Part shown: positions 1-10,600 of the stretch, piece by piece
Layout: the number at the start of each line of letters is the position of its first letter
How positions within the stretch are numbered: position 1 is the first letter of the stretch
Notes under the pieces: generated by a model
Database searches by the model: none
What the model saw: the letters and a program-made list of their open reading frames with translations, nothing else
What the model was told of the DNA's origin: nothing
NCBI GenBank assembly: GCA_008508345.1
Contig: QNGE01003325.1
Coordinates: 4,214-68,213, forward strand
Source of the DNA: Paragonimus westermani
Lineage: Eukaryota; Platyhelminthes; Trematoda; Plagiorchiida; Troglotrematidae
Length of the DNA: 64,000 nucleotides
Direction of reading: 5' to 3'
Position numbers and translations under genes: made by a program

Positions 1-2012
1 GAGTGTAACTGCTTTTCGTCTGACTGCTCCCCTTTGGCCTGTCTGACAAGGTTGCACCTGGAAGGACCGGAGTCCTAGTCAGCATAGCCCGCCGGATCAA
101 AACAGTACACAAGCCCGACCACCACGTCAAGGTAGCAGTATAGGTCGGGCGTAGTCACTCGGACCGTTGTAAACTTGTGTCTGACTTCGGTACAACACAA
201 TCTATCTACACGACAGTGGCCCGTGACCATCCCCATTCATTCTGGCGCTTCCACGAATTCGATCCATGCTACCGTTGGTCATACACCTGCTACACACTCT
301 GTCAGTTCCGTACTGGATAACACAATGGTAATTCGTGTAATGTACGCGAAATTGTTGGAACTGATCCAACGAAATAAAACCCAGTCAGAATTTACTATCG
401 ACAACCGATCGACAATGAAAAGCCAAAACTCAGCGCGTTAACTCCGTGTATTATTACCGACCCTGGAAAATGGAGTGTACAGAGAGATACGTCATGCTAG
501 CGAGGCACGGAGCGAGTTGTGTATTTACCCCCGGGTCGGATGTTACAAAATGGGTAGCTTGACTAAAACAAAAGCAGGTGCAAAACCAAAATCATCGAAA
601 AAGTACAGATGGATGCGACTATCAAAATATTATTTTTTATAGTCCCCACACTGCATAGGACAACAGACAGGCTTGACCCGTAACTTATAAACCTTAGCCG
701 CTGGTGGACGTTACTTCTGGCAGACACGCATTCAGTCACCGTTTCTAAAATCTATTTAGTATTAATATCTACTATTGGGGCTGGGAAGTGGTTAGAAGTC
801 GGTTCTGCCAACGTTCTCTTGATCTACAGCGAGCACCTAAAGGTGATATTGTGATTCGAGTTCGTTTGTCGTCACCTAGCTGCTGAAATCGACCTCGGCG
901 GTTTTGCTGAGACAAGCACCAAGTACGGACTCCTGAGAGTACGCTCATGCGATCCTCTGCTTCTCGCTGGTATGCACTTTTGTCACTCAAAACATTCATT
1001 CACTGTCTAACCCCTTTTCTTGTTCTTCACGTGCGTTGGTTCACGTTTATTACATCACATTGCTGAAGATGAGATCCTCTTCTAGGTTGCTGTCCCTCCT
1101 GGTCAGCCTGCTGTGGCTCTGATCGCACGTGGGTTTATGTCAGGATACTGACACTTTTTGTTTTTTTTTTCACTCGGCAAGCCTTATCAGGTAGACTGAA
1201 ACAAACCACTAGTCCCACCACCACCACCAGCCTTGCTGATCAACTCCGAAACCGAGCTTGACAACAGACTAGCCTCCATCCTACCGACCGCTTTGTTTCA
1301 ACATTGAATACGATTACAAGTTTCCACCGAAGCCTGTATCGCTACTGGAAATGGTGGTGAAGAAGAGATCTTCCTCATCGTTTCATCTCGATTAGCTTTT
1401 CTCACCCTGGGACAACTTCAACGTCGGTATATCACCTGTTTCTCCTCAAAAGGTGGGGCGTGTTACACGATTGTGTGGGCTGCACTTCTCCATGGCTGCG
1501 AAGTCTAGCCACTTCATGGTGGTAATATTTGTAAGCCTTCTGTTTTTGAAAGTCCTCTCCGGAGCATCGTCTATGTGGCATTGTCACCATGTGACTACTG
1601 ACGATTTACATTGAAGCGTGCCAGCAACCGGTATCCTACTCGTACGGGACTCAATCTCCCTTAACTGGTTACGTGGTCTCAACACTTCTATCCAGCGTCT
1701 CGCTTACGCCTTATGGGCGTGAGTGGAAAATGGAGCACGGTAGATAGCCCGTGATTTGGCACGGGGTACGGAGAAATTAGCACCAATTTCGGCCTCAGTT
1801 GGCTTTACCAGCTTCTTGGTGAAAGTTCAAAAGACGCTGCACCATCGTCGACTGGAGACTGGACCGCAACTTTTATTAAGTGATGAAACTATCATGTTCG
1901 TTGCCATCACCGTCCTTCGCTATTATTATACACATTTCTTGTAGGACAGAACGAAATCCATTAAAGGCAGCGACAGAAATTCGAACATCACGTTTAGTGT
2001 TATGCTGACAAG
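1..2012. other. No recognisable gene
   Basis: I see no conserved protein, splice-bounded exon or RNA gene here. Short open frames exist (for example plus strand 175-441) but begin at non-ATG codons and match no family I know. A T-rich run lies near 1160-1170. The missing first exon of the lamin gene could lie here or before the window; I could not pick it out. Confidence 0.5.
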
Positions 2013-2135
2013 TATTAGTCTTTATAAGATATCCGCACCAAATGTAGTACGAATGAAGTTGAATAGTTTGGACGTCGTGTTTAACATGTTATTGATATAC
2101 AGATTGGGAATAACACAACGTTTCGAGCAAGTTGT

Positions 2136-2182
2136 AATACTCTACGTTTCAACCACCTTGGGTGGCCTTCCTCAGGAGTGTT
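2136..2182 (-). ncRNA. Hammerhead ribozyme-like motif, left arm of copy 1
   Basis: This is the exact mirror of the right-arm motif, read on the minus strand, because the two arms are perfectly complementary. It has the same CTGANGA and GAAA cores, the same stem II and the same GTA triplet. A transcript from either strand of the element would therefore contain one hammerhead in sense followed or preceded by its complement, so folding into one long hairpin would compete with ribozyme folding. Confidence 0.55.
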
Positions 2183-2194
2183 GTAATCGATTAC

Positions 2195-2241
2195 AACACT
2201 CCTGAGGAAGGCCACCCAAGGTGGTTGAAACGTAGAGTATT
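2195..2241 (+). ncRNA. Hammerhead ribozyme-like motif, right arm of copy 1
   Basis: In order: stem I 5' strand ACACTC (2196-2201), core CTGAGGA (2202-2208, fits CUGANGA with N7 = G), stem II CCACC/GGTGG closed by a CAA loop (with flanking G.U pairs), core GAAA (2227-2230), C then the GTA cleavage triplet (2232-2234), and stem I 3' strand GAGTAT (2235-2240). One C-A mismatch sits in stem I; a sister copy has GAGTGT, which would pair fully. Stem III is minimal (AC-GT), as in the dimer-type hammerheads known from Penelope-like elements and some animal repeats. Activity is inferred, not shown. Confidence 0.6.
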
Positions 2242-2298
2242 ACAACTTGCTCGAAACGTTGTGTTATTCCCAATCTGTATATCAATATTAGTCTTTAT

Positions 2299-4398
2299 GT
2301 TTTTTGTTATCGCTGTGAATCTTCGCATCTTTCCTGCTTTCGTCCACTCTTTCTGACTTGTCAACTGTGTTTGTCTCCCCCTGTTGGATTGACGCTTAGT
2401 CAATCAGACTTATGCACATCGAGCGTAATGTTATGCTTACCGGCAACACTGGCAGTCAATGTGTGCAACTGGTGGTGATTAAGTTCCCAGCGAGCACTGG
2501 GCAGTGTTTGAAGTCTATTATAGAGGGTCGCCGCAGATATGTCGAATAGGTTTCCACCATTCCGTGAGTTACTAAAGCGAAACGTCATTCACATTGCCAA
2601 CGCTTGAAATTATACTTACTGTTGGGCACTGAATCGTAAATTCGAAATTGTACACAGTGACTCTGAAGATGGTTTAATCGGGATATCCCGAGACATGAGG
2701 TGTTTTTCATTGAGTTACCAACTAATTTTTCCTGAATTTTGGTAGTGCTGACAAACAGCGTAAGGCTAGTAGGGTTGCACATCGTTACCTTGGACATGTG
2801 CTTCCTATTTTACACCACATTTTGTCCTGTGGAGCCCTATGGATGAAACTTGGGATCATTTGGAAAGGCCACCGCGATTTTCAGATGGCGACTTGGTGTA
2901 GACCCATGAAACAGCCGACTCTGAGGCTTACTTTATCAGATTAACGTCTTTTCTTTCGGAATTTCAAAGGTTCCGACGTCTGTGGTCAAAGATGTTGTCT
3001 GATGTGGCACAGAACAGCAGTCAATACATTTCGTGTAGTGACTTCACAGGTGTGATATATTGATATCTTTCTATCCACATTATGTTACCTATTGTCGAGT
3101 TAGATTTCGTGTTACATTTATATATGTACATGAAAGGTGGTTCAGCAATTGGTGCAACGACTTCCTGAAATAGTTAGATCTATCTGAGGGAACTCATTAG
3201 GTTGGGTGCGTTAGAAGTAATGTTCATTTCCGATATTTTGGAGAATGCTTCCGTCGAAAACTGAAGTGACGTGTAGGCATAAACGGCAAAAACGCACCAA
3301 GGTTCAATGTGCAAACAATCTTTCTTGAGTTTCTTCAAAGGTGGCGATGAATTCTGTGAATTCTGACCACACCGTCTCTTTCTGTATGATTGACTGAATA
3401 TGTGCTCCGTGATGAGTGTTTATCAATGGTCATTTCTACCTTGCGGAAGTTTCTCGGAGTACTTGATAGAAGAACCAACAGCCTTCCAGGATAGCCATGA
3501 CATGTAATGTGACGTCTTTATTCACGTTCTCGGCGTACAGTTGCAATATTTTCAACCTAAGGTTACTTCTAACTCAGTTTTTCGTCTCCCACTGAAGCCA
3601 CTGACTTCTTAAAGGAGGTTAGGTAAAACGTGGCACTGCTGAGGTCTATGTGTGCTCTTTGTGGGTGAAGGGTACGTAACAGCGGTTGTTTGTTTCGTGC
3701 GTTCTGTACTTAGAATGGTGCTCACCACTAGCCTTCAGTGCTTATATTCTTTTTCAACCGATAGGTTGTCTATATTTTTGTTCCGGGAATTCGCAAGTGG
3801 AACTACCGTTAGGTTGTAAGTTGGTCGATGTTAGGTGACACTGCCTCATTTAATTTTCATAGATACATCATTCACATCCTGTTAAGCCAGTTTCACAATA
3901 GAGGTTATCAGTGGAGTATCTTTGCAGAACTGAGTGGTTACCGATTGTTTTCACTCTTGCACGTATGGGTAGATCGTCCGCTACTTTTAGTCATCATTCT
4001 TAGGTACAATCAGTTCAGGTGTCAATTTCAGACTGAACTGTGCTGTGTAAGCTGCAACGACTGTGTTGCTTTTCGCGACTGTTTAGTTTCGCTCATGGTT
4101 GACCTTGGGTTTCTTCTCACTTAATGAATTATTGTGCATTTCCACGTGGAATTGTTTCTTCAAGACAAACGAACGTGATCTAATGTTCACCCAAGATCGT
4201 CGAGAGTTTGTATTTGATAGCAAAAGGTTGTGGTCGAAAGTACTGTGCGTAAGAAAAAGGGTAAAGGTAGTTTCAGCCAAATGTCAGCTCCGAACGGCGG
4301 TCTCCTTGCATTCATGGCATAGCAAACATTTGAAATCTTATTCTGCCCTATGATCGAATTGGACCTTTGGTTAATATCATTATTCTACTGTATTCCAG
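2299..4398. other. No recognisable gene; probable upstream intron or 5' flank of lamin
   Basis: No conserved reading frame or repeat was recognised. The first lamin exon seen starts at 4399 behind a splice acceptor, so at least the 3' part of this stretch is likely intronic. Confidence 0.45.
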
Positions 4399-4659
4399 TC
4401 GCGACGACAGCGTTCCCGTTTGTCTCGGCGGCCTATTCCTGAGGGACAGTCGACCGATGCCAGTTCAGAAGAGGGCGATCACCCTGGCAGTGACAAGACT
4501 GATGGAACATCGACTGCTCTTGCCATGTCACGCATGAAAGAAAAGGAAGAACTTCAGCATCTGAATGATCGCCTCGCGAGGTATATTGAATTCATTCAAG
4601 GAAATCTTCTGTCACCCGAATTAACTGGGGATTTAGATCTCATGGCTGAATCCATCAAG
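4399..4659 (+). CDS. Lamin exon: head and coil 1A
   Basis: Acceptor TATTCCAG at 4391-4398; donor AAG|GTTGGT at 4659/4660; 87 codons, phase 0 at both ends. It encodes an Arg/Ser-rich head with SRRQRSR, then an acidic stretch, then coil 1A with the highly conserved EKEELQHLNDRLARYIEFI. No ATG lies in frame between the last upstream stop (4372) and the conserved head, so translation must begin in an earlier exon. The residues after coil 1A (GNLLSPELTG) contain Pro and Gly and probably form linker L1 rather than helix. Confidence 0.85.
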
Positions 4660-7600
4660 GTTGGTGTACAGTAGCGAATGTTTTGTGTTGGTGCGTCATT
4701 TTTTGCGTGCGTGCTTTGTGATGATTATTGTTTTTAACTTGACATTTAGTTGGGGTGAACCTCACACGAAGAATGCAGTTATGAAGCCACACTTTTAGTA
4801 TCTCAAACCACTGCTGAAGTGTGGATCAGCGTGCTATTCAAGTGTGCCTTGGTATCGGAATGGTCCTTTTTTGTATATACAGATAGAGTTCAATACTTTA
4901 CAACGCAGTCTGATATCCAAACACATTGCTCATCAGGAGTTTGTTTGGCCAGTGTCTTGATTGGATGTTCTTATTTTAGAGTGCGGTGTCACCAACTGTT
5001 TGCATTCCATTATGATAGAATCAGCTGCATCACCTGAACTTGTGGGAAAAATGGATGTATTTGGGTTCACAGGTATGTGGTCTATCTTGCTAACGGATAA
5101 AATCCATCGTCATCCGTACATGATGACTTCATTCGCAACCAATCAAAAGTAGAGCAGTTGCGATGTGTGTTCAGTTGCTTATGAGGGCAGCAGTTCAACT
5201 TTTCAAATCAACAAATCTGGGCTTTTTCAAGGCGGAGTTGTATTTTTGATCGTCGTCCATGCATTTCCTGGTTGTTTGCCTTTGTGATTTTTTTAGCTGA
5301 GGTTTGACGAGTGTGAAATTGGTTGTCGTTCATACGCTTTTAAGCGAGCGTTAAGGTATACTTATCTATGTGCCTTCAATTAGACTCGATGCTCAACGTT
5401 TGACTTTTTTTCTGGGTCACACGTCATTGACCTATGGTTATTCAGGTTACGTTCGTTTTCCGTGCCCGTTTAGCATATACAGAGAACTATCTTGCAATTG
5501 TTGTCTCCGTGTTTTCCCGATAAGAATGACAGTAGTTTTGGTTCTTTTTCATTTCTGTCAGAACAAACTCAATGACTTGGGCCGAGTGTATACGGACGAA
5601 CTGGATGCGTTGCGCAAGAACTTGGACAAAGTCGCTTTACAACTCACCAAAAATCAAGTGCAACTCAAGACAGCCAGCTCAGCACGCGATGAAGCTCTGA
5701 AAGAATTAGATGAGGCTAACACGAGAGAATCTCGTCTGTCCAAACAACTCGCTTCTTTGGCTGCTCAGCTGGCCAGAGTTGAAAAGGAGCTGTCCCAAAG
5801 CCAAGTTAGTGAGCGTGGCCTTATTCTCTTCGCCCGTGAGCCTGGTTATATATTATCCTTTGTTGGGTTTTCATATTTCGTTTATGATAGCTTAGTGATA
5901 ACGATGGACCGTCATTCAAATCAGGTGGGTTTCATGCTGATGTTATCAGGATTTTTCCGATTTCCGTATTATCATAGTTTAGTTTCCTAATACTTGATGT
6001 TAGAAAAGACAGGTAAGCCCATAGTTTTAGACGTCTGTATATACTAAACTATGGAAAATTTTCTGACATTCAGTACTGCTTGATAGGTGGCCATTGATTA
6101 ATCTCGTGTTTGAACTTTAGAATGTTTTCAGGATGTGTGAAAAACACAAGCGGAACGAACTGTAACTGCTTAGGTGCCTCTGGAAACAAAGGGAAGGATG
6201 AAAGTTAATTGCGACATTGTTGTGGCTTCACTGGATATGTGAACTAAGCTGTAGGACCACGTTAAGCAATTACGAGTCGGGGGAAAGGAACACATTTACC
6301 ACGTCAGAAGGACATTCGTAGCATTGTGAATGGAAAACAAAAGGACGAACAATATTTTTGCGATGTGGTGATTGCTGTTTTTTTTATATTTTCGATTGTA
6401 ACCTGAAATTCCCCTACGACTGATCACTGGCCTTCTACTCTCCTTTCAAGTGGTTCTACCTACCGCTTTCATAAACCTGCCTAGATTCCCTAGACGCAGA
6501 CGATGACTCTCGGTCTGCATCGGCAACTTTCCGGGTTATTTATTTCTTAAGAAAATCAGCCCATTCTAGCATGTCTTCTAACATGTTGTGGTTCTTTTGT
6601 CCAATCACTATGTTTGCACAGACTTAAATGGTTAGGTCATGTAGTAATGATGCTAGTTAGCCGTCTTCCACACCGAGCACTGTTCGCTGACACTGCGACC
6701 GACTGGTGTAAGGTGCGAGGTGGACACATACTGACCTGGCGTAGGGAAATGAAGTGGTTCACCAAGGGGTTGGCCACTGTAGATCGAGTTCGTCTCCCGG
6801 GCTGGGGTCCTCGCGACTCACAGAGTCGATGGCTGGAGATTCTAGGTGAGATGTCGGCTAATCGAGCTCAGTGGCGTGGATGTTGTTGTTGTTGTTTGTC
6901 CGAGTTGTCTGTGAAGTGAGTGCATTTAATGACGCGGGGCAGTGGAAGCCGTAAGGAAGCTGTCTCGCTGATGATGCCTTACTCTCACTTGCAGCTCGGT
7001 TGTTTGTTTGTGTGCAAGGTGTAGACACCTTGATGTTGAATGTTTGACTATGGATGTCGTTATTTTCAGTGGTTAGGTCCCTTCCCGTCCCCTTGTTTTC
7101 TCCTTCTCTCTTCCTATATGGGGTTTACTTTTTCTTCATGGTTGTGTGGCACTTAAGCATTAATGTGAACCACTGATGTGTTGCTGTCTATGATGATGAT
7201 GCTGGTTGGGTTTAAGGTCATTCTGCATGTTTAAACTAGTGAGAAGACTCCATGTTTACTACATATGGATGATTCTGCAATCAACGAATATGCTTACAAC
7301 TTGCTACAATAGTTTCTCAGCGTAATGCATGCACATGAGGCATTCGTATATTTGTAAAATATTTGTAAAATATTCGGTAAAGAGACAAGGTAGTGGGTTA
7401 ACTAATAAAGGGAGCGAGGCATGATCGGAAATTACTGTGTATCAATGCGTTTGGATGTATATTGCATGTGGTGTTACATTTTTCAGCGTCCTTCTCATGA
7501 GTTGTTCGCTGCTTACTTATGTACAGGTTCACTTGGACTAGGTACTGTCTGACTGCATAAACCTTAATAGGAGCAGTTGTGGTGACCACGTTCGAACCCA

Positions 7601-10600
7601 TGAACTTGTGGGTACCATGTGACTGTCATGAGCTCTGTGTATGACGTTACAGCCCTCTTTAGCCAGCAGATTAATAAGAGACCGCACAGAAGGTGTACAC
7701 AGAAAGATTCGGAATAAATCCGGGATATCTGCCAATGAGTTACGAAGGACTCGTCTGATCGGTCATCTCCTTCCGCTTGACTTTCGTCGAACCCTTCCCA
7801 GTATCGCTTTGTTTTCCACTTAGTACTCTTTTGGTCAACACCTGCCTGCTACAGTATGGTTTGTGTCACATTTTGCTCCATTTGCATAAGGGGCGTTCAC
7901 GTTAGATGTCCAGCATGTGTTGTAGTCGGTGTATCTTGTATGAGATGCCACCGAGCCATGTAGTATTGTGGACGAGCTTAACTAACTCGACATGTAATTT
8001 TGTGAGTCACTTCACAATGACTCTGAGTTCACGATAGCACAGAAGACTCAAGGTTATCACTTCGCCTGTAGGGAGAAGTAGCCAAGAATTATCTATACAG
8101 TTCAGAAAGCCATCTTAAAGCTGTGAAGGTTTTTTTAATTTGTCCCACTCGTGCGTAAAACTGGTCCAGTGTGATGCATTTCAGTTGTTTTTTTCGCCAA
8201 AGCTCGTAATTCTCGCCGAACCTCGGTTATGTTTAGGGACACTTCGGGTTAATTGTGCAAAGGAAGAAAGTGTATCGATCTTTTTTCTGCCTTCTCCCGT
8301 GCATTTGGAGCGTAAAAATAAGACGTATTGTAACCCTTCTTGGAACATTGGATATGGATTGTTTGGTATTAAAGGATGCTCAGCGAGCAACACTTATGAA
8401 AACTCTTCATAAACACCTCTCATCGTGACTAGTGTAAGGCAGTGACAGAAGAGTTTACGAATCGAACGCATATTTAGTATCCAACCCTAGATGCTTCGAA
8501 TATGGAACGTGCATCTGTATACACAAAAAGTAATAATCTTAGGGGCAGCGTGATCGCGACTAATGACGCTTGAGTTTGTAGTCCCTTTATGTCGCAAAGT
8601 CTAATGTAGGCTCTCCAGCTACTAATTGTTAATCAAAACCGTCATTTGTTTAGTTAGTGGGTTTTTTAGAAACAATTTCAAACACTGAAACAAAAATCCA
8701 CAATGTATATAACGTGTCTTATGGGATTGGACAAACGGAGGTGGTTAAAAACACAGGAACAGTAATCAATCAAAGGTAAATGTTGACGAGAATAACACAG
8801 CGATAGCGGACAAAGAGGATAGGTGTAGGGGATATTTTGGTCTACACGATCAGGTGATCTGTTCCTTGCCTGAATTAGGGTGTATTCTCTTGTTGATATT
8901 AAGACGTAGTGTAGATCGTGTTTTTCTGTTGAAAATGCTCATTGTTTGTTTTCTTTTTTCTGTAATCCTCAATCCTCAATCTGCTTCTGTCCGTGCGCAT
9001 GCAGAATTAATCTTTAAAATCAAAATTGTAAGAGAGTTGAACTTGGTTTCACAAAGGTCACCATACCTGCAAGCCTGTTTACGGTTACTTTTCGGAAGAG
9101 GTAACCCGTCTGTTTATCGAGGGTGAGGTGGTTGGCTCCACATGGTGGAAAACGTCCTATGCGAATGAACTGGATATTGCGTGCATCACTAACGATCCCA
9201 TATGGGTTTGAGTAGCTGGGCAACATTCAACCTACATGTGGTGCAGTATACCTCATGGCATTTGTGTAGACGAGCCTAGTTCGAATCAGAAACCAGAAGT
9301 GGAACACGTTATCCCAAAATCGTTGATCAGAATGCGCTTGTTAATTGTCAGTCAACTCTTTCGATCGCCCCGAGCCTCTTCCGAAGGTTCGAACGATTGT
9401 TTTTCGCTTGTAATAATAATACTCTTGAACGTGAAGTATATTCGCTTTCCGCCGTTGTTTTGTATGCGTTTGGTTAAGGATTTTTGAGAATGGGAATTCG
9501 GACTTCCAAGCTCCAACTAATTCATTATGAAACATCCGGATTACGATGGCGGTTGATCAAGGTAGTTCCACAACTCGAACGAAATTTTTTTTGGTTTATA
9601 AGTAGGCTATACAGGCGATGTCCATCGACTTGAGGTGTGACTAGAATTTGTCTCCTGATCTTCTTCGACTGAGCAGCATTTGTTCGGCAGTTTGTACAGA
9701 GTGCATCAGGCATTTTCAAGTTCCTCATGTATGCTTGTGATTGACGTAAATTAGTCAGTTTGTGGGCAGAACGAAACCAGCATCAAATATAGGGCTTCAG
9801 TTGGACTTTCGTAAAGTTGTCTTGATGCGTGGCTAGCATGGTACTGCGATTGGCTTATCTCGCATAGTTGTGACTGAAAAAAACACGCAGGCTGTTTCGG
9901 TCTTGTTTAATCACATTCCTATTTGAGACGTCAACTTGCTATTGACAAACAGATTGAGAATAACACAAAGTTATGAGCAAGTTGTAACACTCTACTTTTC
10001 AACCACCTCGGGTGGCCTTCCTCAAGAGTATTGTGATCGATTACAATTCGATTACAACGCTCCTGAGGTAGGCCACCCGAGGTGGTTGAAACACAGAGTG
10101 TTACAACTTGCTCATAACTTTGTGTTATTCTCAATCTGTTCATCAGTAACATGCTAAACACGACGTCCAAACTGTTTAACTTCATTCGCACAAAATTTGG
10201 TGCGGATATCTTTCAACTTACTACCTTAAAGTATCCAAGTCTTCACTGTGCTCGCGCCAGCGTTGCACATTGTTACTCTTGTTTCATAGATGAGTCATCC
10301 CTCTTATCTTGAACGAACATTTCTCCTCCCAGTGCACGCCTACTTGGCTGAAACCCTGGTGATTTTCAATCTAGCTGGATCCCTTATGTCCTCTTTCGTT
10401 CGTTTGCTTGCATTATTGCCTACCATAGTCCTGTAAACGGCCATCTACTACTTTTGCACACATGATTGGTGTTCCTCCCAATTCCTCGCACTCAGGGTTC
10501 CTTGAACCGTTACACCAACTTTAAAACCACTGCATTACCCAGCACTCATTGAAAGACCATCCGACGTGTTTGAAACGTTGAGCATTGCAAATTGCTGCTA

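Larger units (their letters stand above)
2026..2285 (-). mobile_element. Foldback retroposon copy 1 with head-to-head hammerhead-like arms
   Basis: This 260-bp insertion is flanked by an exact 13-bp direct repeat, TATTAGTCTTTAT, at 2013-2025 and 2286-2298. Its core is a perfect palindrome: 2091-2188 is the exact reverse complement of 2189-2286, with no spacer. The left arm runs about 65 nt further, to 2026. Strand is given as the sense of that longer arm. Each arm carries a hammerhead-like motif. No protein is encoded. Related copies at 9942-10212, about 22262-22510 and 37496-37563 show that this is a dispersed family. The 13-bp target duplication fits target-primed reverse transcription better than a cut-and-paste MITE. 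Confidence 0.8.

Noticed and set aside
175..441. 88-residue plus-strand open frame near the window start
   Set aside because: It begins at a TTG codon, has no recognisable motif and no supporting splice or promoter context.
2091..2286. The perfect palindrome as a sequencing or assembly artefact
   Set aside because: The exact 13-bp target duplication lies outside the palindrome, and diverged head-to-head copies exist at 9.9 and 22.3 kb, so this is a real element type. An artefactual perfecting of the arms cannot be fully excluded.
5370..5990. The whole 206-residue frame around the coil 1B exon as a protein
   Set aside because: Only 5562-5804 is heptad-rich and lamin-like; the flanks are intronic with consensus splice sites at both ends.
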